Shown here in pieces: positions 50,061 through 60,442 of a stretch of DNA of 64,000 nucleotides. The stretch is from Venturia oleaginea (Eukaryota > Ascomycota > Dothideomycetes > Venturiales > Venturiaceae). The notes beneath the pieces are model-generated. The model was given only the letters and a program-made list of their open reading frames with translations. It ran no database searches and was not told where the DNA came from. How positions within the stretch are numbered: position 1 is the first letter of the stretch; each line of letters begins with the position of its first letter. The stretch lies in NCBI GenBank assembly GCA_013176395.1, contig JABMLP010000036.1:62001-126000 (forward strand). Direction: 5' to 3'. A program made the translations under genes and the position numbers.

Positions 50061-53000
50061 ATGGCTGAAACTCAAGCCGGATTCGGCTCTGGATCCTTCA
50101 AATTCAAAGACATACCAATACTTCAGGATGGTTATTCTGTTACTATGTGGATTGAACTGGTGGACACCTATCTTCTCCACCAGGATTTCGAACTTATCCT
50201 TGACAATCCCATCTTACCTCCTACCGTCGAAGGCGTCACTACTCGAAACTCTACAACCCCAGACTTATCGGTCGTATGGAAGAAATCACAAAGACTTGCT
50301 CTCTCCGCCCTTCGCACGCGTCTCGGAACAGAAGCTAAGTCCTGGGTGAAGGATCCTAAGTTTGACACTGTCAAGAAGCTCTGCGATGAGCTGCTTAAGA
50401 GATTCAGACCTCAGGGCGCCGGCACATTCGCAGAACTATGCAGGGAATGGAACAACCTCTCATATTCGAACTCTCCAGACCTTCTTTCCTACACCGAAGA
50501 CTTCAGACGTATTATCCGCGCCTTCGACGAACTCAACTCAGACGTCGTGCTTCCAGTACCCTTTATCGTCCAACATTACCTAGGTAACCTTGGCCCTGCC
50601 TTCGATACCTTTATCAGTACCTTCAATCAGACTGCCAACATCCTCAAGACTGAAAAGAATGACCCAATCTCCTTCGAAGAAACCGTTCATCGCGTCAGGA
50701 ACGAGGAGCGTAGTCATCTTAACACCCACTCTACAGTCGCTGCAATGGTCATTCAACCCTCCATTCCTTCCCTTCCAACTACCTGTGTGCGAAAAGGCGT
50801 GTACAGCGAAGAAGTCATCGGTGATACAGTCAAAATCCACGCATCTTATTGTACCAAATGCAACCGCGCATTCCATACCAAGCACGAATGCTTTCACAAT
50901 CAGAAAGGCAACCAGAATCAACAGAAGAGACCTCGCGCTGATACCAAAGACACCAAGAAGCCAGATACCAAGAAAGTTACCGCCTTAATGGCTCGAGAGG
51001 ACTTCCCTTGGACTGACCTTCTTCACCAATGGCTGCTGGACAGCGCCTGCGGCCGTCACCTTACCTGGGATCGCTCTGCATTCGTCGAATATCGCGCCCT
51101 TCCTCCATCTCAACAGCGTCAATTCAGTGGTCTCTCTGGCTCTACAGCAAAAGTCATCGGTACAGGCACAGTCAGACTCTGGGTCACCACTACCAAAGGC
51201 TCATTTCGCCCTGTAGACTTTCATGGAGTCGAACATTGCCCTGAGGCAGGTGTTAATCTGCTATCCTTTGACCAACTTCTCTCTAAAGGCGTCAACTTCT
51301 CAGTTGACACATCAGGCTTCAAAATCTATATCCCAGACAAGTTCACATTCACCACCGGTCGCGTCAATGGCGTCTTCCCTCTCCATCTTCGCCGTCAACC
51401 CGTATCTTTTGCAGCCATCAATTCAGATACATTACAACTCTGGCATGAAAGGCTTGCACACATCAGTCCTCCACGCATTCGCGCTCTCGAAAAGATGGTG
51501 ACAGGAATGGACCTCTCAAGACCTATCGATCGCCAACCTCCATGCGAAGCCTGCATGCTTGGGAAGATGAAGAGGACACCTCACACTGGTCACATCATGA
51601 GAGGGCGCTTCAAACTCGATCTAATCCATTCAGATGTCACTGGGCCCTACCCAACGCGTGGTTTTCGCGGAGAACTATGGGTTGTCAGCTTCATTGATGA
51701 CTATACTGGCTATTCTGAGGTCCATTTCATGAAGCATAAAGATGAGGTGTTTGCTCTCTTCCAGCAATTCAAGCTCACCCACGAGACTGCTACTATGCGA
51801 ATTCATTTCTACCAAACTGACAATGGAGGAGAATACGTTAAATCAGCAGATGAAGCCGTACTTCTCTCTCAGGGAATCACTCACCACTGCACGACTCCAT
51901 ACAATCCTGAGCAGAATCCTCGATCCGAGCGCTTCAACGGCGTCATCTCGTCAATGGCAAACCCCATGATGATTGCCTCACAACTTCCTACCAAGTACTG
52001 GCCTCTCGCATATGCCTACGCCAACTTTGTACGCGTCTTAGGACCCCATCCCAGCCTTACAATGACCATCTTTGAGGCCTGGACCTCCATTGCTCCCGCA
52101 GTCTCCAATATGCTCATCTTTGGTAGCAACGGCTGGGCCATCACAAGGAAGACCAAAGGCTTCACAGATCGCTCCCTAGCAGGCAAATTCGTTGGCTTCG
52201 ATGGCCACAGCATCTACAAAGTCTTGCTCGAAAATGGTCGCATCATTCGTACATCAACCTTTCACGCCGACGAATCCATCAAGCGCCGCCAACCTATCAC
52301 TTATCATCATCAACTCCCCATCTCAACCACACCCATTGAACAACCTGGTCATCTCTCTCGCTCACCAACCCCTCAACGCGTTGAGCCACCAGCTCGCGAA
52401 GAGGCTACTCTCCCAGATTCCGAAAACTCTGACTCCTCTAACCTCTCTGACCCTCCATCAGTGATGGGTGACGCGCCACCACGAGAATCCCACTCCGTCG
52501 CGGTGAGAACACGTCGCCCAGATCGCCCAAGCAAGAGAACCCGTGAGGCTGCAGGCCTTAACTCATTTATTGGCCTGTACAGCGTCAACAAAGCCACAGA
52601 AATTGCGAAGCTCATTGATGAATATAAGCCTACCCACGATCGCGAACCTATTGTTCTTACTGAGGAGCAAGCAACCCTCGCCTTTCACGCCAATATCGCC
52701 AAATCCTCTGCCTACTGCCTCCTCTCCTTCCTAAGCCTCGCAGCCTCTACTGAGCCATTCGAGCCTACAACATACAATCAATCCATGTCATCACCTTATG
52801 CTCCTCAATGGCTCAAGGCGATGAAGGAGGAGATGCATTCAATAGATGACAACAACGTCTGGACACTCACAACACTCCCAGAGGGCGCAAGGCCACTGAC
52901 GGGTAAATGGGTGTTCAAATTGAAGCGCGGTGCCGACGGCACTGTGCTGAGATTTAAGGCAAGATACGTGGTGAGAGGTTTCGAGCAGGAATTCGGCATT

Positions 53001-54314
53001 AACTTCCATGATACCTTTGCCTCTGTGGTAAAGCCGATGACATACAAAGCTCTCTTTGCTATTGCTGCCTCCCTTGACTGGGAGATTGAGCAGATGGACG
53101 TCAAAACTGCCTTTCTCTATGGCGAGGTTGATGAAACTATCTTCGTTTGTCAACCTCGTGGCTTCGAGGTTGGTGATGACTACTGTCGGCTCAATCGTGC
53201 ATTATACGGCCTCAAGCAGGCACCTAGGGTTTGGTATGAAACTCTATCCGCATTCCTTGTCTCTCTCGGGTTCTCAATGCTAGATAGTGACTTCAGTGTC
53301 TTCCACAAAGGACAGCTGTTCGTCGCTATCTATGTTGACGATCTTCTGCTTGTTGGGCCCGATATGAACGAGATCAATCTTCTGAAAGATGCCTTGCACA
53401 AGCGCTTTCAGATGACTGACCTAGGGCCGGCAAAGTTCTATCTCGGCATGGCACTTCAGAGGGATCGTCAGAATCGCTCAATTGCAATTAACCAAACTGC
53501 ATACATCACGAAGATTCTCGAGGATCATGCCTTCTCCGATTGTTATCCAAAACCCATTCCAATCAACCCATCTTGCCGCCCTGAACCCGCCAAAGAAGAC
53601 TACCGTGCAGACCCTCAGTTCAGAACTAAATATCAATCCGCTGTCGGGTCACTCATGTATGCAATGCTCGGTACCCGGCCTGATATTGCCTTTGCAGTCT
53701 CTCTCGTCAGTCGCTTTGCGGCCAATCCAACCATCGCACATTGGTCCTTGGTGGAAGACATCTTTCGCTACCTCAAAGGTACCATCTCTGCCTCACTCGT
53801 CTACAAAGGTGAACTCGAAAACCTGGTAGGCTTCACTGACTCTGACTGGGCTGGCGACGTCGGCACAAGGCGATCAACATCTGGATATCTTTTCAACATC
53901 GGCAGTGGAGCAATTAGCTGGTCATCCAAACGACAAGCTACAGTGTCACTCTCCACTTGTGAGGCCGAATACATTGGTCAAACGAATGCAGCAAAAGAGG
54001 CCATTTGGCTGCAGCGACTACTTCACGAGATCAACCCCGAATTCGGTCCTACCACTACAGTCATCTATGCTGACAATCAAGGCGCCATTGCTCTCGCCAA
54101 GAACCCACAATCACACGGCCGCAACAAGGCTATGGACGCAAAGCATCACTGGATTCGAGAGAAGGTCGCCAAAGGTTCCATCATTCTCAAGTACATATGG
54201 ACTGCAAAGATGGTCGCCGACGGCCTCACCAAAGGCCTGCCAAGGCCCACATTCGAAAACTTCAGGGCCGCCCTGGGCATCATGATTGACGCGATTCCAT
54301 GGCCCTCATTCTGA
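50061..54314 (+). CDS. Copia-5 Gag-Pol polyprotein, intact
   Basis: 1417 residues in one frame. Gag starts MAETQAGFGSGSF. The nucleocapsid knuckle CTKCNRAFHTKHEC is a perfect CX2CX4HX4C. Protease shows LLDSACGRHLTWD. The pre-integrase region shows WHERLAHISPPRIRAL and CEACMLGKMKR. Integrase shows IHSDVTGPYP, QTDNGGEYV and EQNPRSERFNG. The reverse transcriptase shows MDVKTAFLYGEVDE, ALYGLKQAPRVW and YVDDLLLVG. RNase H shows FTDSDWAGD, STCEAEYIGQ and DAKHHWIREKV. No separate gag stop is seen, so Gag and Pol would be made as one product unless another mechanism sets the ratio. The ATG at 50061 lies in a context nearly identical to the eleven repeat-borne upstream ATGs. Confidence 0.96.
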   Translation: MAETQAGFGSGSFKFKDIPILQDGYSVTMWIELVDTYLLHQDFELILDNPILPPTVEGVTTRNSTTPDLSVVWKKSQRLALSALRTRLGTEAKSWVKDPKFDTVKKLCDELLKRFRPQGAGTFAELCREWNNLSYSNSPDLLSYTEDFRRIIRAFDELNSDVVLPVPFIVQHYLGNLGPAFDTFISTFNQTANILKTEKNDPISFEETVHRVRNEERSHLNTHSTVAAMVIQPSIPSLPTTCVRKGVYSEEVIGDTVKIHASYCTKCNRAFHTKHECFHNQKGNQNQQKRPRADTKDTKKPDTKKVTALMAREDFPWTDLLHQWLLDSACGRHLTWDRSAFVEYRALPPSQQRQFSGLSGSTAKVIGTGTVRLWVTTTKGSFRPVDFHGVEHCPEAGVNLLSFDQLLSKGVNFSVDTSGFKIYIPDKFTFTTGRVNGVFPLHLRRQPVSFAAINSDTLQLWHERLAHISPPRIRALEKMVTGMDLSRPIDRQPPCEACMLGKMKRTPHTGHIMRGRFKLDLIHSDVTGPYPTRGFRGELWVVSFIDDYTGYSEVHFMKHKDEVFALFQQFKLTHETATMRIHFYQTDNGGEYVKSADEAVLLSQGITHHCTTPYNPEQNPRSERFNGVISSMANPMMIASQLPTKYWPLAYAYANFVRVLGPHPSLTMTIFEAWTSIAPAVSNMLIFGSNGWAITRKTKGFTDRSLAGKFVGFDGHSIYKVLLENGRIIRTSTFHADESIKRRQPITYHHQLPISTTPIEQPGHLSRSPTPQRVEPPAREEATLPDSENSDSSNLSDPPSVMGDAPPRESHSVAVRTRRPDRPSKRTREAAGLNSFIGLYSVNKATEIAKLIDEYKPTHDREPIVLTEEQATLAFHANIAKSSAYCLLSFLSLAASTEPFEPTTYNQSMSSPYAPQWLKAMKEEMHSIDDNNVWTLTTLPEGARPLTGKWVFKLKRGADGTVLRFKARYVVRGFEQEFGINFHDTFASVVKPMTYKALFAIAASLDWEIEQMDVKTAFLYGEVDETIFVCQPRGFEVGDDYCRLNRALYGLKQAPRVWYETLSAFLVSLGFSMLDSDFSVFHKGQLFVAIYVDDLLLVGPDMNEINLLKDALHKRFQMTDLGPAKFYLGMALQRDRQNRSIAINQTAYITKILEDHAFSDCYPKPIPINPSCRPEPAKEDYRADPQFRTKYQSAVGSLMYAMLGTRPDIAFAVSLVSRFAANPTIAHWSLVEDIFRYLKGTISASLVYKGELENLVGFTDSDWAGDVGTRRSTSGYLFNIGSGAISWSSKRQATVSLSTCEAEYIGQTNAAKEAIWLQRLLHEINPEFGPTTTVIYADNQGAIALAKNPQSHGRNKAMDAKHHWIREKVAKGSIILKYIWTAKMVADGLTKGLPRPTFENFRAALGIMIDAIPWPSF

Positions 54315-54480
54315 GTCGACTGGCGGCACTTTCTGATCATTATATTATCTCAATGTGGTTAGCCTGCTGGCGGTCTCAATCTCTCTCCTCTATGTCTGCT
54401 GGCATTCTCCTTGGTCTTTCAGGATCTTTCAATGGATTCAACTCATTTGCACGATCTCATTCTGTCTCAAGCAGGGGGGC

Positions 54481-54609
54481 TGTCAAATGAACTCATTTCA
54501 TTCACCTCATTTGTACTAGCTTGAGCACGAGCCCCTCAATCGTGTATATATATGGGCATGCCCACGATCATCAATTCAGACTTCAGTCTGCTTCATCTAC
54601 CTTTTGACA
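54481..54609 (+). repeat. Copia-5 3' LTR
   Basis: 129 bp, identical by eye to 48700-48828, followed by CATAA. Confidence 0.93.
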
Positions 54610-54614
54610 CATAA

Positions 54615-55415
54615 TTGATGATAGGATCTGTGACAAGAACGGCTCTGACCTTCTCTGTGTGTCGGTAGAGCGGATCTTGCGCTCGCCTGAATTGCTGAAT
54701 GGGTGATCCAGGGAAATGGAGTCTAAAAGTTGTTTTTAAGTAAAGCACTATCTGATCTTTGTAGACAACTGTTCCATTGATAATCGTTGTAACTATCCTG
54801 AGTTAATTGTTTGGTACGTCAACTGCACGTATTGCACAATCTTGATTAATTGAACTTCCAACAATGTCGGACTTTTCTATTCGCGAGGCCCTCACCTCTC
54901 TCCATTCGGTAGGACGATTTTGATCCAGTTGACTGTTCTGTCGAAGAATTCGCCTTTAAATGAGCTGCTTTCACCAGAGGGTGACACTTGGCTCCACCAG
55001 TGCAATCTTGCTGGCAGTATCCACGGCAAGAAGGTTGCAAAAGCCACTGACATTGATAATATTGTCGCGATTACGGTTGGATTGCCGAGTGCTGTCGGTC
55101 GATTGGTCGAGACATGGTGCTTTTGGTGTTGATAGAACTGTTCGACCACGGCGGCGATGGTCTCCTACTGTTGTATTGTGATCGTCCATGATGAAAGAGC
55201 TTGAAGTTGATGACGGGAGGGATGAAGAAGCACACGCTCTCTTGATGAACGCTAACACCTCCCACGCGACTCGCATTGTTTGTGGTAGGCCTTTTTTGCG
55301 GGCGCTGTGCTGACTCTAAAGTCTTACCAACACTATCGATATATACATCCCTTCAAGCATACACCCGCACGTCCGAACATCTTCCCACAACACTGCTCGT
55401 ATCCCTGAGTCGCGC
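54615..55415. other. Intergenic region
   Basis: No gene was recognised. Short frames occur on both strands near 54850-55280 without domains. Confidence 0.3.
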
Positions 55416-55701
55416 TCATTCACAATAAGTATCGATGGTTTTTGCAGCCTTGTTATTGCAGCAGTGGTTTATCTTCTTCCCGGGACACCTTTTACGCGTA
55501 TCACACCAATCGTAAGTGCACTACAGACAGGATCCTTAGCAATGTATACCTTCTATATAGGGAAGACGTGTTACTTACAGATCTCCATTCGGGTTGTCCC
55601 TTAGCACCGTTTGCCGGAGATTTGCTGCAGTAAACAAAAGCGGTGGTGTTCGTGATGAGCAAACTCGTTATTGTGACAAGGATGGGGATAGTGAGTTGCA
55701 T
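55416..55701 (-). CDS. Small cysteine-rich secreted protein, two exons
   Basis: Exon 1 is 55701-55579 (41 codons) and exon 2 is 55520-55416 (34 codons plus stop), giving 75 residues. The 58 bp intron has a perfect GTAAGT donor and a CTGTAG acceptor; both junctions are phase 0. Exon 1 encodes a signal peptide (MQLTIPILVTITSLLITNTT) and the first cysteine (VYCSK). Exon 2 is dense in cysteine and lysine: CTYDWCDTRKRCPGKK, then HCCNNK and DTYCE. Seven cysteines in about 55 mature residues are typical of small secreted cysteine-rich proteins of fungi. Without splicing the ORF runs into non-protein-like sequence. No family was recognised; an effector or antimicrobial role would be speculation. Confidence 0.62.
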
Positions 55702-56433
55702 GATCAAGGTTGGTAAGGTAAAGAGTGTTCCTAGGTGAGGTGTGTTATGAGGTGAGGTGATCAATTGCGAAAGGTCTGAGAGGCAGGGTCAGGAGTCTTT
55801 ATGGCCAGAGGAGCTTTCTTTTGTGCTTTGTGCATAGATCCGGACCGGCCGTCCACCAGACTTTCCCACCACCCCACCAGTCTGTGTTTATCCATAGAAG
55901 AGATTATGTCTATAAAAATAACGTAAGGTAGCTTGGAAGGTTTCAAAGGTATTCGGAACGCCCTCTCCGTGCAATCCGGAAGGGACGAGAACTTCCATAT
56001 TGAAATTTGATGGAGGTGTAAGCAATCGTGGCAATCCATCATCTGCTCGATTAATCGATCACATGCAGGGTCCAAACACGATTAGCCGCGCTAGCAGGGA
56101 ACAATGAATACATATAGATAGACTCGGGAGTTTTGAACGCATTGAAGGACCTCCATTTGAACAACCTCCTGTTCTCAATATATCAGCTTCCCAGTATACA
56201 TTGAGGAACGTCACCCAATTGTCCACGTCTTTCTCGCAAGCACCATGACACGGTTTGAATAGCTTCTCTCCCATTCCTCCATGAACAAATGACGAGATCC
56301 AGATTGTCTATGCAACCGCACACCTATTTTTTTTCTAAAAATAAATCTTTATCTACCCTTACCCTTGCCTTCAATTAAGGTGAAGACAGTCAGCTATCTG
56401 TTGTACACCGCACCGCATACCCGTTAATGACCT
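55702..56433. other. Intergenic region
   Basis: Probable promoter of the 55416-55701 gene at the left. A T-rich tract lies at 56324-56345. Minus-strand frames at 55761-56075 and 56059-56274 have no recognised domain. Confidence 0.3.
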
Positions 56434-57006
56434 TTACACTGGGCAAACCTTCTCAATGTTAGTCCAAGAGAGCCGGTGAGAGTAAAATCTCAAGACAATA
56501 CTTACAAAAAGTTGGCAATCCTGAGCAGCAGTAAATGTAGTGTGATCTGCACAGCTGACATCGCAAGCACAGTGCTCTAGCCCAACCGGCCTCACAAGTC
56601 CAGCAACCGTCGCTGGTATCCCTTTCTCCCAGGCCTTACCCATACGCGGTGCCACACATCGCATCGACTACGTATATCCAGGGGAAATATTAGCACGGTA
56701 ATTTATGTTTTCCCTGGCGCCACACACCATCCGCCGCAAGGGAGTGTAACTCCGGTTGAGTTAGCCCAGGTCTCCCAAGCTAGCTTGTTCTTGTCAAAGG
56801 CATCGTTATATGGTATAAGTTCACCGCCAACCATTAATTTTTCGTTAGGTTTGCAAGGCGGATTTGGAGTAGGAACTAGGTAGTAATCTTAGGTTCTAAC
56901 TATAAACGGTATTTGGGCAGGGGACGATAAATTTTGTTAAATAATGCGTACAACCTTTAGCACTAACTATTGTTGGTGCCACGGCGAGGTAGGAGGTGAA
57001 ATACAT
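56434..57006 (-). CDS. Cysteine-rich secreted protein gene (exon structure uncertain)
   Basis: Two coding blocks read well. Block 1 starts at ATG 57006 (MYFTSYLAVAPTIVSAKG, signal-peptide-like). A 76 bp intron (56876-56951, GTACGC donor) leads to PPCKPNEKLMVGGELIPYND through TGVTLPCGGWCVAPGKT and a TAA at 56703. Block 2 starts after a CGTAG acceptor (exon from 56667, CTAAT branch upstream). It reads MRCVAPRMGKAWEKG ... HCACDVSCADHTTF ... DCQLF. A 57 bp intron (56449-56505, GTAAGT donor, CTAAC branch) then leads to VCPV-stop. The blocks may be one gene joined through an intron that removes the TAA, or two genes. The segment CVAP-x-GK occurs in both. No family was recognised. Confidence 0.42.
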
Positions 57007-57248
57007 GGTAACAACGTTAACGACCAGGCAGAGGAGTGGCCTCTGAAAATATATAGATATAAGCTATGAAGACTAGCACTTGCAACTCTCGTTATACTTA
57101 ATATGATATAGTATTCACATTCGTCTTATCTCTGGGCAGAAACTACTCGTATCCAAATTACCCATCCTAGTTCGTATCGATACTATTTAATAGACAAAAT
57201 CCACCAGCAGGTGTTTTGACCACCGAGATATTGTGCTTCGTCTACCAA

Positions 57249-57416
57249 CGTGTCACGGGGCGGGTTCGAGTATTAGGAGGAAGGAGCAGCATCAGGAACA
57301 GGTATCATTCAACAAGCTATATACGAACTGTATATACGAACTGGCAGGCAAACCAACAGGCAGGTTTAACGACAGGACGTAGCTCAATGAGCTACGAATT
57401 GGTTGAATCCACGCAG
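57249..57416 (-). repeat. Possible LTR of the gypsy fragment
   Basis: Downstream of the chromodomain ORF, on its strand, a segment begins TGCGTGGATT after a purine-rich AGGAAAGG tract. It ends CCCGTGACA, so both ends read TG...CA. No partner LTR exists in the window, so this is tentative. Confidence 0.3.
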
Positions 57417-57441
57417 GCTTTAAAACCTTTCCTCGGCAGAA

Positions 57442-59575
57442 CTACGGTTCTGCCTTGATCACGTACCGCGGGACCACCCCAGCGACGGGAAGGACTTGTC
57501 CGCGGTCGTACCGTGACAGTACTCCCTCTCTCTTCGAAACTCCAGTGAGACGTTTCTTCGGTTCAGGTTTATTCGGGTAGCGACGGTGGAAGTTCCGGAT
57601 AAGTTCAGAGGCGTTCTCCAGGTACTTAATAGGTTCAGCAGTGCAATCTGGATATCCTACCCACTTGACAGTGTAGTACAGGCGCGGGTTCTTCTTTGAG
57701 CGGCGGTCCAAGAAGGAGTCAACGACTTCTTCGACTTCGTATTGTTCGAAGCCTTCAACTTCGACAGGAGGCGGGGGTGGCTGGCTTTGTCCAGGGAGGG
57801 AGGCATCGGTAGCGGGGCGTAGCAGGCTGATGTTAAACACAGAGTGGATTTTCATAGTGGCGGGCAGGTCGAGTTCACATGCATGTGAACCAACCATCCT
57901 TTTGACAGCAAAGGGCCAAGGTTCTTCCAATCAAGCTTCTTCTGAGGGCGTAACGTTTGGATGTTCTTCGAATTCAACCAGACTTTCTGGCCAGGCAAGT
58001 GTCGGCGGGCAGGCTTCCTTTTCTGGTTCACTTGATCTTCCCAACGGGCTTGGGCAGCGATGATCTCAGTCTTACAGAACTCGTGTATCTTCTGCATTCG
58101 TTCGGCAAACACACTGGCATCTCGGGTAGCAGGTCTGGCATCAGGACGAATCGGTTCGAATCCAAAACGCGGTTCAAAACCATACAGGGCAAGGAAGGGC
58201 GAGGTTTTCGTGGTTTCGGATACTTGACTGTTCCCAGCGAACTCGGCACAGGCGAGCCAGTCGGTCCAGTCATCTTGCAAGTAAGACACATATGCGCGGA
58301 GGTACTGTTCAAGAACGGAGTTCATTCTTTCCGTTTGTCCATCAGATTCAGGGTGGTACGCTGTTGACAGTTGCGCTCGGGTGTTCAGGATTTGGCTCAG
58401 GTGTTTCCAGAAGGCTGAGATAAACTGTGTTCCTCTATCAGACACTATTGAGTCTGGCAGGCCATACAATCTCCAGATATTGTCTCGGAACAGGCGGGCT
58501 AGCTCTTCGGCGTTGCAGGTGCCCTTGCAAGGTATGTAATGGCGGAACTTGGTTAATCGACACACCACAACAAGGATGGCGTCGAAACCTTGGCTCTCAG
58601 GTAGGTGTGTAATGAAATCCATTGACAGGTTCTTCCAGGCTTTGTCCGGTACGGGTAACGGCTTAAAGACACCTTGGTGGCCTTCTCTTGACGGGGTAAT
58701 CCTTCGGCAGGTTTGGCAGTTCTTCACCCACTGTTCCACGTATCTTGACATACCGGACCAGTAGAAGTTTCGGGACAGGAGTTTATAAGTCTTGGATCGT
58801 CCAGGATGTCCGGCAGACAAGTTGTCATGTGTTTCTCGGAGCAGAGCAGCTTTCAAGTTGTCTGAGTCAGGCACGAACAGGCGGTCTCGGTAGAACAGTA
58901 GTCCTGAGTCTTGGGAGCACTCAGCTAGCGATATCTGCGGGTGTTTGACATGGTTGTTGTCTAGGGCCGCCAGGATCTCGCTTGGCAGGGGGTCGGATTC
59001 ATATGCTTCTTTCAGAAATTCTTGTAACCAACTTGGTAGACTGAGCGGGGTAGCAGCAACTGGTAAAGGGGTTGTTTTCTCGGTTGCAGGGTTTAGGGAG
59101 GTGGCATTCAGCTGGATTGCGTCAAGGTTGTTCAGGAATTCAGGTGGGAATTCACTCAAGTTATTCCTCTTCAGTAATGTTTGGCTTTGGTGCAGGAGGC
59201 GTTCATCTCCCTCCTGTGGCATATCCTCTGACCTTCTGGTCAGACTATCCGGCTTTAATCCTTGTTTTCCAGGTCGGTAAACAACAGTAAAATTGAATCG
59301 GGACAGGAATTCAGACCATCGAGCTTGACGTCTATTCAGTTTTTTCGTTGTCATGAAGTATTCCAGGTTCCTATGGTTGCATAGGATCTTGATTTCCTGT
59401 TGGCTCATCATAAGTTCAGCATCCCATTCTTCCAGGCAGCGGACAATGGAAAGTAACTCTTTATCGTAAACGAGGTAGACTTGGCAGAACAGGTCAATAT
59501 ACGGTCTCAGGATGTCATTCATGAACCTTTACCAGGTTCCAGGGGCTCCAGTAAATCCAAATCGGTTAATTGCCG
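57442..59575 (-). pseudogene. Deleted Ty3/gypsy chromovirus pol (RNase H, integrase, chromodomain)
   Basis: The 5' end holds a scrap of reverse transcriptase (FGFTGAPGTW, a [18 protein letters not shown]), fused directly to RNase H ([20 protein letters not shown]). The YxDD active site and connection are therefore deleted. Integrase follows with the HHCC finger ([25 protein letters not shown]) and catalytic segments [20 protein letters not shown] and [12 protein letters not shown] one-base loss near 57917 shifts the frame, after which [14 protein letters not shown] leads to a chromodomain (YEVEEVVDSF, YYTVKWVGYPD) and a stop at 57442. TAA in GTW-stop-RF fits a CAA-to-TAA change. No left LTR or gag is present. 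Confidence 0.85.
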
Positions 59576-60040
59576 TATGAACACATACATCAAAAAATCT
59601 AGCCAACACATATATCCAATTGCTAGGACATACATTGAAAAAAATTGCTGATACATACATTGCTCTAATTGGTCAATTTCGTGCATCTTTCGCGAACACG
59701 CGTACGTGACTCTAAATTTTGTTTACCACATTTTGATATCTACATTTTTTACTTAATACAACTCAACACTACGCACTCAATTATGCCTCGCACATCGTCA
59801 TTCGAAAGCCCTGGGCCTGAAGATAGGCCTCCCTATCCATCCCTCACCATTGGTATGCAATTTGACTCCCTGGAAGACGGCGCAAATGCAGTCACAGATG
59901 CGATTATTGAAGCCCACGAATCTTTCAAAGTGTTGAATGGAAACGGCAAATTTTGGGCAGCAGAATGTCGACAAAAGATAGCTGAGACTTGTGGTTTTAA
60001 GGTATTATTTAGTCTCTCAATTCAGCCCTTTGCTAGTACC

Positions 60041-60248
60041 TGTTAGATGATACAGCCGCTGTTGGATGATACCACAATTTCAGTTAGCCGCGAAGTGGAT
60101 ATCGGTGGCATACAGCCGTCGGAATCATGTACCCGTCTTTTGATTTCAAAGCAATCACATCTGTATAACTATCGCTCGGTCACCGGTTCATTATGAACCT
60201 CATGCAATCCTTAATCCTCCTCATCTTTTCACTGTGTATCATTCAAGA
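60041..60248 (+). repeat. Deleted Copia-3 5' LTR
   Basis: 208 bp, TGTTAGATG to ATTCAAGA. It is followed at 60249-60261 by the primer-binding site GTTATGAGCCCGG. Confidence 0.93.
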
Positions 60249-60442
60249 GTTATGAGCCCGGCTTGCCTACCCTCGTAAACACACCTTACCCTTTCTGGTT
60301 TCACCGCCGTGTATTGATACAACCCCCTCTATCAAACCCCATACACGCTAGTCCCATTAAGCCCATCTTTCAGTGTTTACAACGATTCTGCCATCGATCC
60401 AACATCCTCTCGGAATATACGAAAAGATCCCCACCCACCACC

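Larger units (their letters stand above)
48700..54609 (+). mobile_element. Intact Ty1/copia retrotransposon Copia-5
   Basis: The 5910 bp element has identical 129 bp LTRs (TG...CA), flanked by CATAA at 48695-48699 and 54610-54614. It has a primer-binding site, a purine tract (GCAGGGGGGC, 54471-54480), a 1.2 kb leader with twelve tandem 73 bp units, and a single 1417-codon gag-pol ORF. Everything needed for autonomy seems present, and LTR identity indicates recent insertion. Confidence 0.95.

Noticed and set aside
57216..57458. Plus-strand 80-codon ORF
   Set aside because: It lies in the probable LTR and 3' flank of the gypsy fragment and shows no protein-like features.
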